From: an uncultured Synergistales bacterium
GTDB lineage: Bacteria; Synergistota; Synergistia; Synergistales; Aminobacteriaceae
Assembly (NCBI GenBank): GCA_937957815.1
Contig: CALFXN010000336.1
Location: 1-5,411, forward strand
Length of the DNA: 5,411 nucleotides
Direction: 5' to 3'
The first letter of the stretch is position 1; each line of letters begins with the position of its first letter. Position numbers and translations under genes: made by a program. Shown here in pieces: positions 1 through 5,305 of this stretch. The notes under the pieces were generated by a model, which saw nothing but the letters and a program-made list of their open reading frames with translations, made no database searches and was not told the origin of the DNA.

Positions 1-93
1 GTCTGCGACTGAAACAAACGGAAAGAGCAGGAGCGCGGCAATTCCCCAAAACGCGACGCCTGCGAAACGGGTACGTCCAATTCGTGCTCTCAT
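1..93 (-). CDS. Exported protein, N-terminal fragment (signal peptide only)
   Basis: Only the first 31 codons are inside the window; the gene runs off the left edge. The ATG at 91-93 is preceded by a strong GAGGAGGG ribosome binding site (plus-strand 101-108) at good spacing, which makes the start convincing. The peptide has four arginines in its first nine residues (R2, R4, R7, R9), a hydrophobic core from about A11 to V29 (including ALLLFPFV), and ends S-V-A-D. A signal peptidase I site after A30 therefore fits the small-x-small rule. There is no cysteine lipobox in what is visible. The protein is most likely secreted or periplasmic. It begins 57 nt after the aldolase stop with no terminator between, so it is probably the third gene of the regulator-aldolase operon. 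A transporter solute-binding protein is a reasonable guess from context but is not shown by the sequence. Confidence 0.72.
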   Translation of the reverse strand, partial: MRARIGRTRFAGVAFWGIAALLLFPFVSVAD

Positions 94-150
94 CGTGCAA
101 TCCCTCCTCATAAAGTGGTGTTTCGTGTTTCCGGCGATAGAGCCCGGCGC

Positions 151-1194
151 TTACAGCGACGCAGAATACCTCGCAATGATTTCGGCGGCGCGCGTCACCT
201 CCTCGTCGGTGACGTCGCAGTGAAGAACCAGACGGAACGACTCGTCATCCACGTTGCCGACCCGAACGCCGAGATTCCTGAGGTCCGCTATAACCTCTTT
301 CGCATTCTTTCCCGTCTCGTTCACGAAGACCTTCACCATATTCGACTGTACCGATGCCGGATCGACTCGAAGTTTTCCATGTGCCTGTACGATGCTTGCG
401 CCGAGCAGTTTTGCACTGCGGTTATCGCGGACGGCGTGTTCGTATGCGCCGTCCAGAGAGACAAGCGCCGCGGCGGCGATGACACCGGACTGGCGCATGA
501 TTCCGCCCAGAAGCTTCGCCATATCGCGCGCCTTCCTGATAAAGTCCGGTTTTCCGCATAACAATGAGCCGACGGGAGCGCCGAGTCCCTTGGAAACACA
601 GAACATAACCGAGTCCGCGTGAGCCGCGATTTTATCCGCGGTCGTGCCGAGCGCGGCAGCCGCGTTGAAAATGCGTGCGCCATCGAGATGGAGCGGCGTG
701 TTGAATTCACGGCACACGTCGTGCGTCGCGCGCATATCCGCCAGGCTGATACACGTGCCGCCGCAGAAGTTGTTGGTATTTTCGACACATACGACGTGGA
801 CCGCTCGTTTTTCGAGCAAAGAACGAAGAGATCTCAGATCGGGAGTTCCGTAGCTGTCCGTCGCGTATCTCATGGCCCGGATGCCGCCCGGGCGAGTATT
901 GAACACGCCCCTTTCGCTACGAAGGATATGCAGACAGTCAGCAACGGCTGCGGATTCGCCCAGTTCGCAGTGCGCCATCATGGCGGAGAGATTCCCCATG
1001 GTTCCGCTTGGAAGAAAGAGTGCGGCTTCTTTGCCGAGTGTGGTCATGGCTCGATCGAGCAGCCTGTTGACTGTGGGATCTTCCCCCCGATTATTGGAAT
1101 CGACGCGCCCGTCATCTCCCACATCGGCGTTCGCCATGGCGGTTCGCATGACTAGTGATGGTTTTGTCAGTGTGTCGCTTCGCAAATCGATCAT
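151..1194 (-). CDS. Threonine aldolase-family PLP enzyme (atypical)
   Basis: A 347-residue fold-type I PLP enzyme of the low-specificity L-threonine aldolase family, which cleaves threonine/allo-threonine or other beta-hydroxy amino acids to glycine and an aldehyde in the cytoplasm. Family marks in order: MIDLRSDTLTKPS at the N-terminus, GEDPTVNR at 37-44, LPSGTMGN at 61-68 (PLP phosphate region), H89 (expected to stack on PLP), HLDGARIFNAA at 169-179 with D171 for the pyridine nitrogen, SKGLGAPVGS at 201-210 with the Schiff-base lysine K202, MRQSG at 233-237, and R321 before the closing domain. Length matches the family (about 330-350). Start 1194 was chosen because an ATG there follows GGGAGG with 8-nt spacing and begins exactly at the family N-terminus; the longer frame to 1335 would overlap the regulator gene. 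Oddities: six extra residues between VGDD and GEDP, and ENTNN (138-142) where the family has ENTHN. Related family members of other specificity (GntG-like aldolases, phenylserine aldolases) are possible, so I give no gene symbol. Confidence 0.9.
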   Translation of the reverse strand: MIDLRSDTLTKPSLVMRTAMANADVGDDGRVDSNNRGEDPTVNRLLDRAMTTLGKEAALFLPSGTMGNLSAMMAHCELGESAAVADCLHILRSERGVFNTRPGGIRAMRYATDSYGTPDLRSLRSLLEKRAVHVVCVENTNNFCGGTCISLADMRATHDVCREFNTPLHLDGARIFNAAAALGTTADKIAAHADSVMFCVSKGLGAPVGSLLCGKPDFIRKARDMAKLLGGIMRQSGVIAAAALVSLDGAYEHAVRDNRSAKLLGASIVQAHGKLRVDPASVQSNMVKVFVNETGKNAKEVIADLRNLGVRVGNVDDESFRLVLHCDVTDEEVTRAAEIIARYSASL

Positions 1195-1228
1195 AAATGA
1201 TGCCTCCCTGTGGTTTTTGCCCGTGATG

Positions 1229-2185
1229 CTATTTGTTTTCCAGAAGAGACGCGGCAGTCTCGGAATCGGTGATGATGCTCTTGTAATAGCCGCCCTTGAG
1301 AGCGGCCCGAACCGGAAGGACTTTCCCCGGACCATTGGCGACGCCTATCGAGAAGGGAACTGCCTTAAGCTGATCGAGACTCATGGAAATGATGCGTTCC
1401 TTCAGGCTTGATGGGACAGGGTTGCCGTCTGCATCGATGAAATTGGACAAAATGACGCCGACAGCTCCCTGCTTTTTCAGTTTCTGGAGTTCGTCTTCTT
1501 CGAGGTACCCGGTTCTATAGAGGTCGGAATCCGGGACGTCGCCCAGGAGTGAACCGACGCCGAGGACGGCTACGTTGATTTTTTCGAAGATGCCGAACGA
1601 TTTTTTAAAGGCAGGGTCGTTGATGAGAACGTCTCTGGAGTGAACGGAACCCATGACGGCGGGAAGAAGCAGCGGATGCCATTTGCTGCCGAATTTTCGG
1701 GCCATGTGTTCCGCCGCGTAGAGCGAGCTGTTCTGGGGCGCCTGTTCGGAATACACGCCGGAGAGTTGCGTGATTTCAATCTGTTTTGTACAGTCTTCCT
1801 GTGCAAGGTGCTTCACGAGAGAATTCACGCTTCGCCCTCCCGAAAGCCCCACGATATCGCCGTCGTTGAGGAAAGTCGGCAGAAATTCCGCGCCGATCCT
1901 GCCGACGTGGTCCATTTTGTCCTGCTCGTCCAACAGGTTTGTGTTGATGACGACCGCACGGCTGATGCCAAAAACCTCTTCGAGTTCTTTTTCAAGCTGA
2001 ACGTTGTTTTGTCGTGGAACGGTAATCTCGAAACGAACGATTCCTTCCGCCACGGCCTTCTGAATCAGTCTGCTGACAGTTGCTTTCGAGGTACGCAGTT
2101 TCTTTGCGAGATCGACCTGGCTGATCCCTTTGCAATAAAACTCCTCCGAAATCCAGGCAAGAAGTTGTTCGTCTTTCACACTCAC
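1229..2185 (-). CDS. SorC/DeoR-type sugar-binding transcriptional regulator
   Basis: A cytoplasmic DNA-binding regulator of the SorC family (318 residues; family usually 310-330). The N-terminal helix-turn-helix spans about residues 20-50, with ISQVDLAKKL then the recognition-helix stretch SKATVSRLI. The C-terminal effector domain follows from about 65: GDIVGLSGGRSVNSLV (109-124, phosphate-binding-like loop), VAVLGVGSL (205-213), FIDADGNPV (249-257), IGVANGPGKVLPVRAALKGG (280-299), and a final ITDSETAASLL. These are the standard SorC landmarks; effectors in this family are phosphorylated sugars or similar metabolites, but which one is bound here cannot be read. Start: a GTG at 2194 is in frame but lies inside the GAGGTGA ribosome binding site, so the GTG at 2185, five bases beyond that site, is the better start. 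It heads the operon and probably controls it, itself included. The stop is TAG at 1229, 34 nt before the aldolase start. Confidence 0.9.
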   Translation of the reverse strand: MSVKDEQLLAWISEEFYCKGISQVDLAKKLRTSKATVSRLIQKAVAEGIVRFEITVPRQNNVQLEKELEEVFGISRAVVINTNLLDEQDKMDHVGRIGAEFLPTFLNDGDIVGLSGGRSVNSLVKHLAQEDCTKQIEITQLSGVYSEQAPQNSSLYAAEHMARKFGSKWHPLLLPAVMGSVHSRDVLINDPAFKKSFGIFEKINVAVLGVGSLLGDVPDSDLYRTGYLEEDELQKLKKQGAVGVILSNFIDADGNPVPSSLKERIISMSLDQLKAVPFSIGVANGPGKVLPVRAALKGGYYKSIITDSETAASLLENK

Positions 2186-2190
2186 AGAAT

Positions 2191-2197
2191 TCACCTC
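2191..2197 (-). promoter_or_regulatory. Ribosome binding site deciding the SorC regulator start
   Basis: GAGGTGA on the minus strand matches the 16S rRNA 3' end over seven bases. It contains the upstream in-frame GTG (2192-2194) and leaves five bases before the GTG at 2183-2185, which favours the shorter protein. A further in-frame GTG at 2177-2179 would sit too far away. Confidence 0.6.
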
Positions 2198-2231
2198 GTT
2201 AGGGAGCGATGATTTGAGGCGGAGAATCAGA

Positions 2232-2255
2232 ATGATGTAACAAATTTCATATCAT
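2232..2255 (-). promoter_or_regulatory. Imperfect palindrome, candidate SorC-type operator with overlapping extended -10
   Basis: A 24-bp imperfect inverted repeat with outer arms ATGAT (2232-2236) and ATCAT (2251-2255); 8 of 12 half-site positions pair. Its centre carries AACAAATTTCA (2238-2248). From memory, the operator of Bacillus subtilis DeoR, a SorC-family protein, is ATTGAACAAAATTTCAAT, which shares AACAAA-TTTCA. On the minus strand the same segment holds TGATATGAA (2246-2254), an extended -10-like element whose -35 partner (ATGCAA at 2269-2274) is poor. Bound regulator would cover the -10 and initiation site, fitting autorepression 45-70 bp upstream of the regulator start. This is inference from sequence shape; no binding is shown. 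Confidence 0.35.
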
Positions 2256-2302
2256 GTGATTTTTCTCATTGCATGGAAGGAGCTTACCGCTTGTTCTCGA
2301 GA

Positions 2303-2358
2303 AATGTCAAGAAGAAAATTGGATCATTGTGGCTGGACAGGAATAATGTCATGAAGAA
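2303..2358. repeat. Pair of 14-base direct repeats, 42 bp apart
   Basis: AATGTCAWGAAGAA occurs at 2303-2316 (W=A) and 2345-2358 (W=T), 13 of 14 bases identical, with starts 42 bp apart, which is four turns of B-DNA. The second copy overlaps the last bases of the proposed -10 at 2342-2347 and the likely transcription start, while the first ends just before the proposed -35. This placement would suit a regulator binding on one helix face. The copies are purine-rich, so chance similarity is not excluded. Confidence 0.45.
2319..2347 (+). promoter_or_regulatory. Candidate sigma-70-type promoter for the acetyltransferase gene
   Basis: TTGGAT (2319-2324), a 17-bp spacer, and AATAAT (2342-2347): three of six and five of six consensus bases with optimal spacing. 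It reads toward the acetyltransferase and would give a leader of roughly 115 nt. The AT-rich stretch at 2370-2390, with an ATTTA/TAAAT inverted repeat at 2376-2389, lies in that leader. Other AT-rich hexamers nearby (GATAAT at 2432-2437) have no acceptable -35. Confidence 0.35.
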
Positions 2359-2469
2359 GTGGAGAATAAATGCATATTTAATAATAAATCGTAGCGTCGT
2401 TTACACAGGTCAGAGCAACCAGTCTGCCGGGGATAATGATATAGTGGTCTTACACGGAGGTGTCGCGCG

Positions 2470-2997
2470 ATGAGGGAGTATTTCCTGAAGACGGAGCGTC
2501 TCGGGTTTTCGAAGTGGACCGCGAACGATATGGAGCTCGCGTTCGGCCTGTGGGGCGACCCGGAGGTAACGAAGCTCATCTGCGCGAGCGGCGCGTTCAC
2601 GGACCAGGAGGTTCGCGACCGTCTCGCGACGGAGATCCGCAACGGAGAGGTCTACGGCGTGCAGTACTGGCCGATCTTCGAGCTCTCGACCGGCCGCCAT
2701 GCCGGGTGCTGCGGCCTTCGGCCCCACGACCTGCCGAACGGCGTCTACGAGTTGGGGTTCCACCTGCGGCGCGCGATGTGGGGACAGGGGTACGCGGTCG
2801 AGGCGGCGCTCGCCGTCATCAAATACGCGTTCGACGCGCTCGGCGCGAAGGGGCTCTTCGCGGGGCACAACCCGAGGAACGTCGCGTCGCGGACGATCCT
2901 CGTCGAGAAGCTCGGGTTCACCGACGTCGGCGATGTCTTCTATCCGCCGACGGGGCTCGAACATCCGTCGTACCGCTACCGCCCCGATCCGAAGTAA
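2470..2997 (+). CDS. GNAT-family N-acetyltransferase (RimJ/RimL-like)
   Basis: A complete 175-residue acetyl-CoA-dependent N-acetyltransferase of the GNAT superfamily, closest in layout to the RimJ/RimL-like Acetyltransf_3 group. Visible marks: KTERLGFSKW near the N-terminus (strand 1 of the fold), GCCGLR at 79-84, ELGFHLRRAMWGQGYAVEA at 94-112 containing the R-x-x-W-G-x-G-Y acetyl-CoA pyrophosphate loop, and HNPRNVASRTILVEKLGF at 133-150, the usual N-x-x-S helix followed by the K-L-G-F strand. The acceptor (protein N-terminus, small molecule or antibiotic) cannot be told from sequence. The start is secure: GGAGGTG lies seven bases before the ATG. It is a single gene, converging on the aminotransferase with a shared hairpin between them. 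Codon use is strongly GC-ended, unlike the genes to its left. Confidence 0.9.
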   Translation: MREYFLKTERLGFSKWTANDMELAFGLWGDPEVTKLICASGAFTDQEVRDRLATEIRNGEVYGVQYWPIFELSTGRHAGCCGLRPHDLPNGVYELGFHLRRAMWGQGYAVEAALAVIKYAFDALGAKGLFAGHNPRNVASRTILVEKLGFTDVGDVFYPPTGLEHPSYRYRPDPK

Positions 2998-3004
2998 ACA
3001 CGAG

Positions 3005-3042
3005 AAAAAAGAAGGGGCCGGGAGATGTCTCCCGGCCCCTTC
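3005..3042 (-). terminator. Rho-independent terminator of the aminotransferase gene, shared hairpin between convergent genes
   Basis: A perfect inverted repeat: GAAGGGGCCGGGAGA (3011-3025), two central bases, and its complement (3028-3042). That is 15 bp as DNA, or about 14 bp with a 4-nt loop in RNA. Reading the minus strand, the hairpin starts 14 nt after the aminotransferase stop and is followed directly by six U (A-run at 3005-3010), a textbook intrinsic terminator. Reading the plus strand, the same hairpin follows the acetyltransferase stop by 13 nt but has no U-run, so it would work poorly alone in that direction. Confidence 0.9.
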
Positions 3043-3055
3043 GCCGTCGTGCGTG

Positions 3056-4213
3056 TTACGCGCGCAGGCCTTCGACGTAGCTGGCCATGCGGTCCATCGC
3101 AACTCCGAGCTTCTCCATCGAGCACGTGCAGGCCAGGCGGAGGTAGCCCTCGCCGCACGCGCCGAACGCCGATCCGGGGAGCGTCGCGACGCGCCCCTTC
3201 TCGAGCAGCTCCCACGCGAACGCGTCGCTCGTCATTCCGGTCCCCCTGACGCTCGGGAAGAGGTAGAACGCCCCCTCGGGCTCCGCGCAGCTGACGCCCG
3301 GCATTGCGTTGAGACGGCCGGCGACGTAGGTGAGCCGCTCCCGGAACGCGGCGAGGCGCTCGGCGATCTTTCCGTCGTGCCTGTCGAGCGCGTAGAGCAT
3401 CGCGCGCTGCGAGGGCGCGCAGACGCCGTAGGTCTGGTTCGCAGCGATGAGGCACATGGTCCGGATCAGCTCCGCGGGGCCGATCGCGTAGCCGAGCCGC
3501 CATCCCGTCATGCAGTGGCTCTTTGACAGTCCGCTCATCGTGAGGGTTCGCGCCTTCATTCCCGGCAGGCTCGCGAACGGAACGTGTTTCCCGCGGAAGA
3601 CGAGGGCATCGTAGATCTCGTCGGAGAGGACGACGAGATCGTGTCGTTCTGCGACGGCCGCGATGCCCTCCATCTGCGCGCGGGTCATGACGCGGCCCGT
3701 CGGGTTGCTCGGCGAGCAGAGGAGCAGCGCACGAGTCCTCGGCGTCACGGCGCGCTCGATCGCCTCGGGCGTCGGGATGAAACCGTCCTCCCCGGTCGTC
3801 GGCAGGTGGACGGCGACGCCGTCGTGCTGCGCGATCTGGTCGAAGTAGGGCGGAAAGCACGGTTCCGGGGTGATGACCTCGCCGCCGGGCTCGAGAAGCG
3901 CCTGGAGCGCGAGGTGGAGCGACTGGACGCCGCCCGCCATGACGAGAACCTCGTCGGGGGTCGATTTCAGGCCGTAGCGCCGGCCCCAGTAGTTGCATAC
4001 GGACTGTCGGACGTCCTCGTACCCCTGGATCGGGGGATAGTGCGTGTATCCGGCCTTCGCGGCGCGCGCGGCCTCGTCGATGATGTCGTGTTCGGTGTCG
4101 AAATCCGGTTCCCCGATGCCGAGCGACACGATATCCGGGTTCGCCGCGGCGACCTGGAAGATCTTCTGGATCTTCGACGGCGCGGCCTTTCGGTACTTTT
4201 CCGCAATTTTCAT
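3056..4213 (-). CDS. Class I/II PLP-dependent aminotransferase
   Basis: A complete 385-residue cytoplasmic fold-type I aminotransferase of the aspartate aminotransferase superfamily, transferring an amino group between an amino acid and a 2-oxo acid. Marks in order: LGIGEPDFDTE (31-41), YTHYPPIQG (56-64), MAGGVQSLHLALQALLEPG (92-110, PLP phosphate region), SPSNPTG (167-173) with N170, LSDEIYD (196-202) with D198 and Y201, SGLSKSHCMTGWRLGY (227-242) with Schiff-base K231, and YLRLACTCSMEKL (357-369) with the carboxylate-binding R359. The layout resembles the broad Ia/Ig groups that include aspartate, aromatic and PatA-like enzymes; the substrate cannot be set. The start at 4213 is supported by AAGGAG eight bases upstream and by the family N-terminus; the open frame continues upstream to 4675 but that part overlaps the divergent channel gene and looks unlike protein. 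It stands alone, with its own candidate promoter and terminator. Confidence 0.92.
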   Translation of the reverse strand: MKIAEKYRKAAPSKIQKIFQVAAANPDIVSLGIGEPDFDTEHDIIDEAARAAKAGYTHYPPIQGYEDVRQSVCNYWGRRYGLKSTPDEVLVMAGGVQSLHLALQALLEPGGEVITPEPCFPPYFDQIAQHDGVAVHLPTTGEDGFIPTPEAIERAVTPRTRALLLCSPSNPTGRVMTRAQMEGIAAVAERHDLVVLSDEIYDALVFRGKHVPFASLPGMKARTLTMSGLSKSHCMTGWRLGYAIGPAELIRTMCLIAANQTYGVCAPSQRAMLYALDRHDGKIAERLAAFRERLTYVAGRLNAMPGVSCAEPEGAFYLFPSVRGTGMTSDAFAWELLEKGRVATLPGSAFGACGEGYLRLACTCSMEKLGVAMDRMASYVEGLRA

Positions 4214-4297
4214 GACATCCACTCCTTCTGAAAGGTTCCGGGGGGCGGCGCACGCCATCCCGAAACGGGGAGGATTCCCGCGCCGCTTTAGCGAAGC

Positions 4298-4326
4298 AGT
4301 ATCGCACAGCGTGCGGAGGAGCGCAA
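4298..4326 (-). promoter_or_regulatory. Candidate promoter for the aminotransferase gene (extended -10)
   Basis: On the minus strand: TTGCGC (4321-4326), a 17-bp spacer, and GATACT (4298-4303) directly preceded by TGC, giving a TGn extended -10. The -10 matches four of six bases and the -35 three of six. Initiation near 4291 would leave a leader of about 78 nt before the ATG at 4213. It lies in the divergent gap with the channel gene, where AT-rich hexamers are rare, which adds some weight. Confidence 0.4.
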
Positions 4327-4367
4327 GCCGTTTTTCGGAATGGCGTCGCGCCGGGCGTCCAAGGCGC

Positions 4368-4389
4368 GTTCGTGGTGTATCATACGAAC
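4368..4389 (+). promoter_or_regulatory. Inverted repeat around a -10-like hexamer upstream of the channel gene
   Basis: GTTCGT (4368-4373) and ACGAAC (4384-4389) form 6-bp arms with a 10-bp centre. The centre holds TATCAT (4378-4383), five of six bases of a -10 element; no convincing -35 lies 16-18 bp upstream. If used, transcription would begin about 60 nt before the channel ATG, and a protein bound to the inverted repeat would sit on the -10. It is weak evidence, but it is the only AT-rich stretch between 4330 and 4450. Confidence 0.25.
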
Positions 4390-4450
4390 CGGGGCCGGGA
4401 GGCGGGGCGCGTTTCCCGCCATCTTTGGGAGGATCGGGGCGTGGTGCGCG

Positions 4451-5269
4451 ATGGATTCCGGAAAAGGGACGCTGCGGACGGTCTACGAGTGTATCCTCGT
4501 GCTCCTCGCGATTCTCTGTGTCGTGCTTCTCGTCGTCCAGGACCGTCTCGATCTGACGGAAGCGCAGGACTCCATGATCGATGCGGCGGACCTCGCGATC
4601 TGGACCGTTTTCGTCGCGGATTACTTCGTGTTCCTCTACCGGGCCCGCGACCGGCGTGCGTACGTCCGGACGCATATCGTCGAGCTCGTCGCGATCATTC
4701 CGTTCAACGCCCTGTTCAAGGGACTCAGGGCCTTACGGATCTTCACGATCTTCAGGTCCGCGCGGGCGTTCCAGGCGGTCCGGCTCCTGCGGCTCTTCGT
4801 CTCATTCGGGCGAACCCACAGGTACATCGACCGGTTCTTCCGTCGGCACAACTTCCACTACATCCTCTTCTTCACGACCTCGACGATCCTCCTCGGCGCC
4901 GTCGCGGTCGGTCACTTCGAGAACATGGGCTTCAACGATTCGCTCTGGTGGGCCTTCGTGACTGCCACGACGGTCGGCTACGGGGATATCGCGCCGGTTT
5001 CGGGCGGGGGACGCATCGTCGCGGTGTGCCTGATGCTCGTCGGAATCGGCTTCATCAGCACGCTGACCGGCACTATCGCGTCGTTTCTCGTCTGTCCGGA
5101 GGCGGACGACGACGCTCCGGAGATGTCCCGCAACGAGTTCGTCGCCCTCGCGATAAGAAAGCTCGGAAACTTCGAAAATCTTTCCTCAGATGAGGTCAGG
5201 GACATTTGCACGGTCCTCGTGAGTCTGAAATCCGGCGCGGACGGGGCGAACGCCGGGGCAAAGCGATAG
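4451..5269 (+). CDS. Voltage-gated-type potassium channel, six transmembrane segments
   Basis: A complete 272-residue inner-membrane ion channel subunit (Ion_trans/Ion_trans_2 type), expected to form a tetrameric K+ channel. Segments read from sequence: S1 about 10-30, S2 about 43-64, S3 about 74-90, an arginine-rich S4 about 92-119 (R93, R96, R102, R105, R111, R114), S5 about 136-154, pore helix 164-173, selectivity filter TTVGYGD at 173-179, and S6 about 187-214. The filter is the canonical K+ signature. The C-tail (215-272) is short, acidic then charged, and shows no RCK/TrkA or cyclic-nucleotide domain; residues 225-260 may form a helical bundle. The start is the first Met before S1, but its ribosome site is unclear: GGGAGG at 4427-4432 is 18 bases away. 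The frame is open back to 4340. It is divergent from the aminotransferase and 36 nt ahead of a response regulator gene. Confidence 0.92.
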   Translation: MDSGKGTLRTVYECILVLLAILCVVLLVVQDRLDLTEAQDSMIDAADLAIWTVFVADYFVFLYRARDRRAYVRTHIVELVAIIPFNALFKGLRALRIFTIFRSARAFQAVRLLRLFVSFGRTHRYIDRFFRRHNFHYILFFTTSTILLGAVAVGHFENMGFNDSLWWAFVTATTVGYGDIAPVSGGGRIVAVCLMLVGIGFISTLTGTIASFLVCPEADDDAPEMSRNEFVALAIRKLGNFENLSSDEVRDICTVLVSLKSGADGANAGAKR

Positions 5270-5305
5270 GGAGCGGTACAATAGAGGGCAAGGGAGGGAT
5301 GCCCT

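Noticed and set aside
116..129. Tandem GTGTTTC repeat between the aldolase and the exported-protein gene
   Set aside because: Only two 7-base units with no other copies; too short to call a functional repeat.
1195..1335. N-terminal extension of the aldolase frame by 47 codons
   Set aside because: It lies mostly inside the 3' end of the regulator gene and lacks a ribosome site; the 1194 ATG has one and matches the family N-terminus.
115..1411. Several plus-strand open frames opposite the aldolase and its upstream gene junction
   Set aside because: They are antisense shadows of a clear family protein, without ribosome sites or recognisable motifs.
2376..2389. ATTTA/TAAAT inverted repeat in the acetyltransferase leader
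   Set aside because: A 5-bp A/T-only arm in a 30% GC stretch is expected by chance; it is mentioned only in the promoter entry.
2273..2473. A 66-codon open frame in the AT-rich control region, reading toward the acetyltransferase
   Set aside because: It has no ribosome binding site, overlaps the acetyltransferase start, and shows no domain or signal peptide; the region is better explained as regulatory.
2976..4307. A 443-codon open frame in another minus-strand frame across the aminotransferase
   Set aside because: Arg/Pro-rich low-information sequence, typical of a shadow frame in GC-rich DNA; the overlapping aminotransferase frame carries all family motifs.
4340..4450. A 37-codon upstream extension of the channel
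   Set aside because: It is Arg-rich without membrane character, overlaps the putative promoter, and no ribosome site precedes 4340. It is kept only as a possibility because the site before 4451 is weak.
4214..4675. N-terminal extension of the aminotransferase frame by 154 codons
   Set aside because: The extension overlaps the channel gene antisense and has no family similarity; AAGGAG before the ATG at 4213 marks the start.
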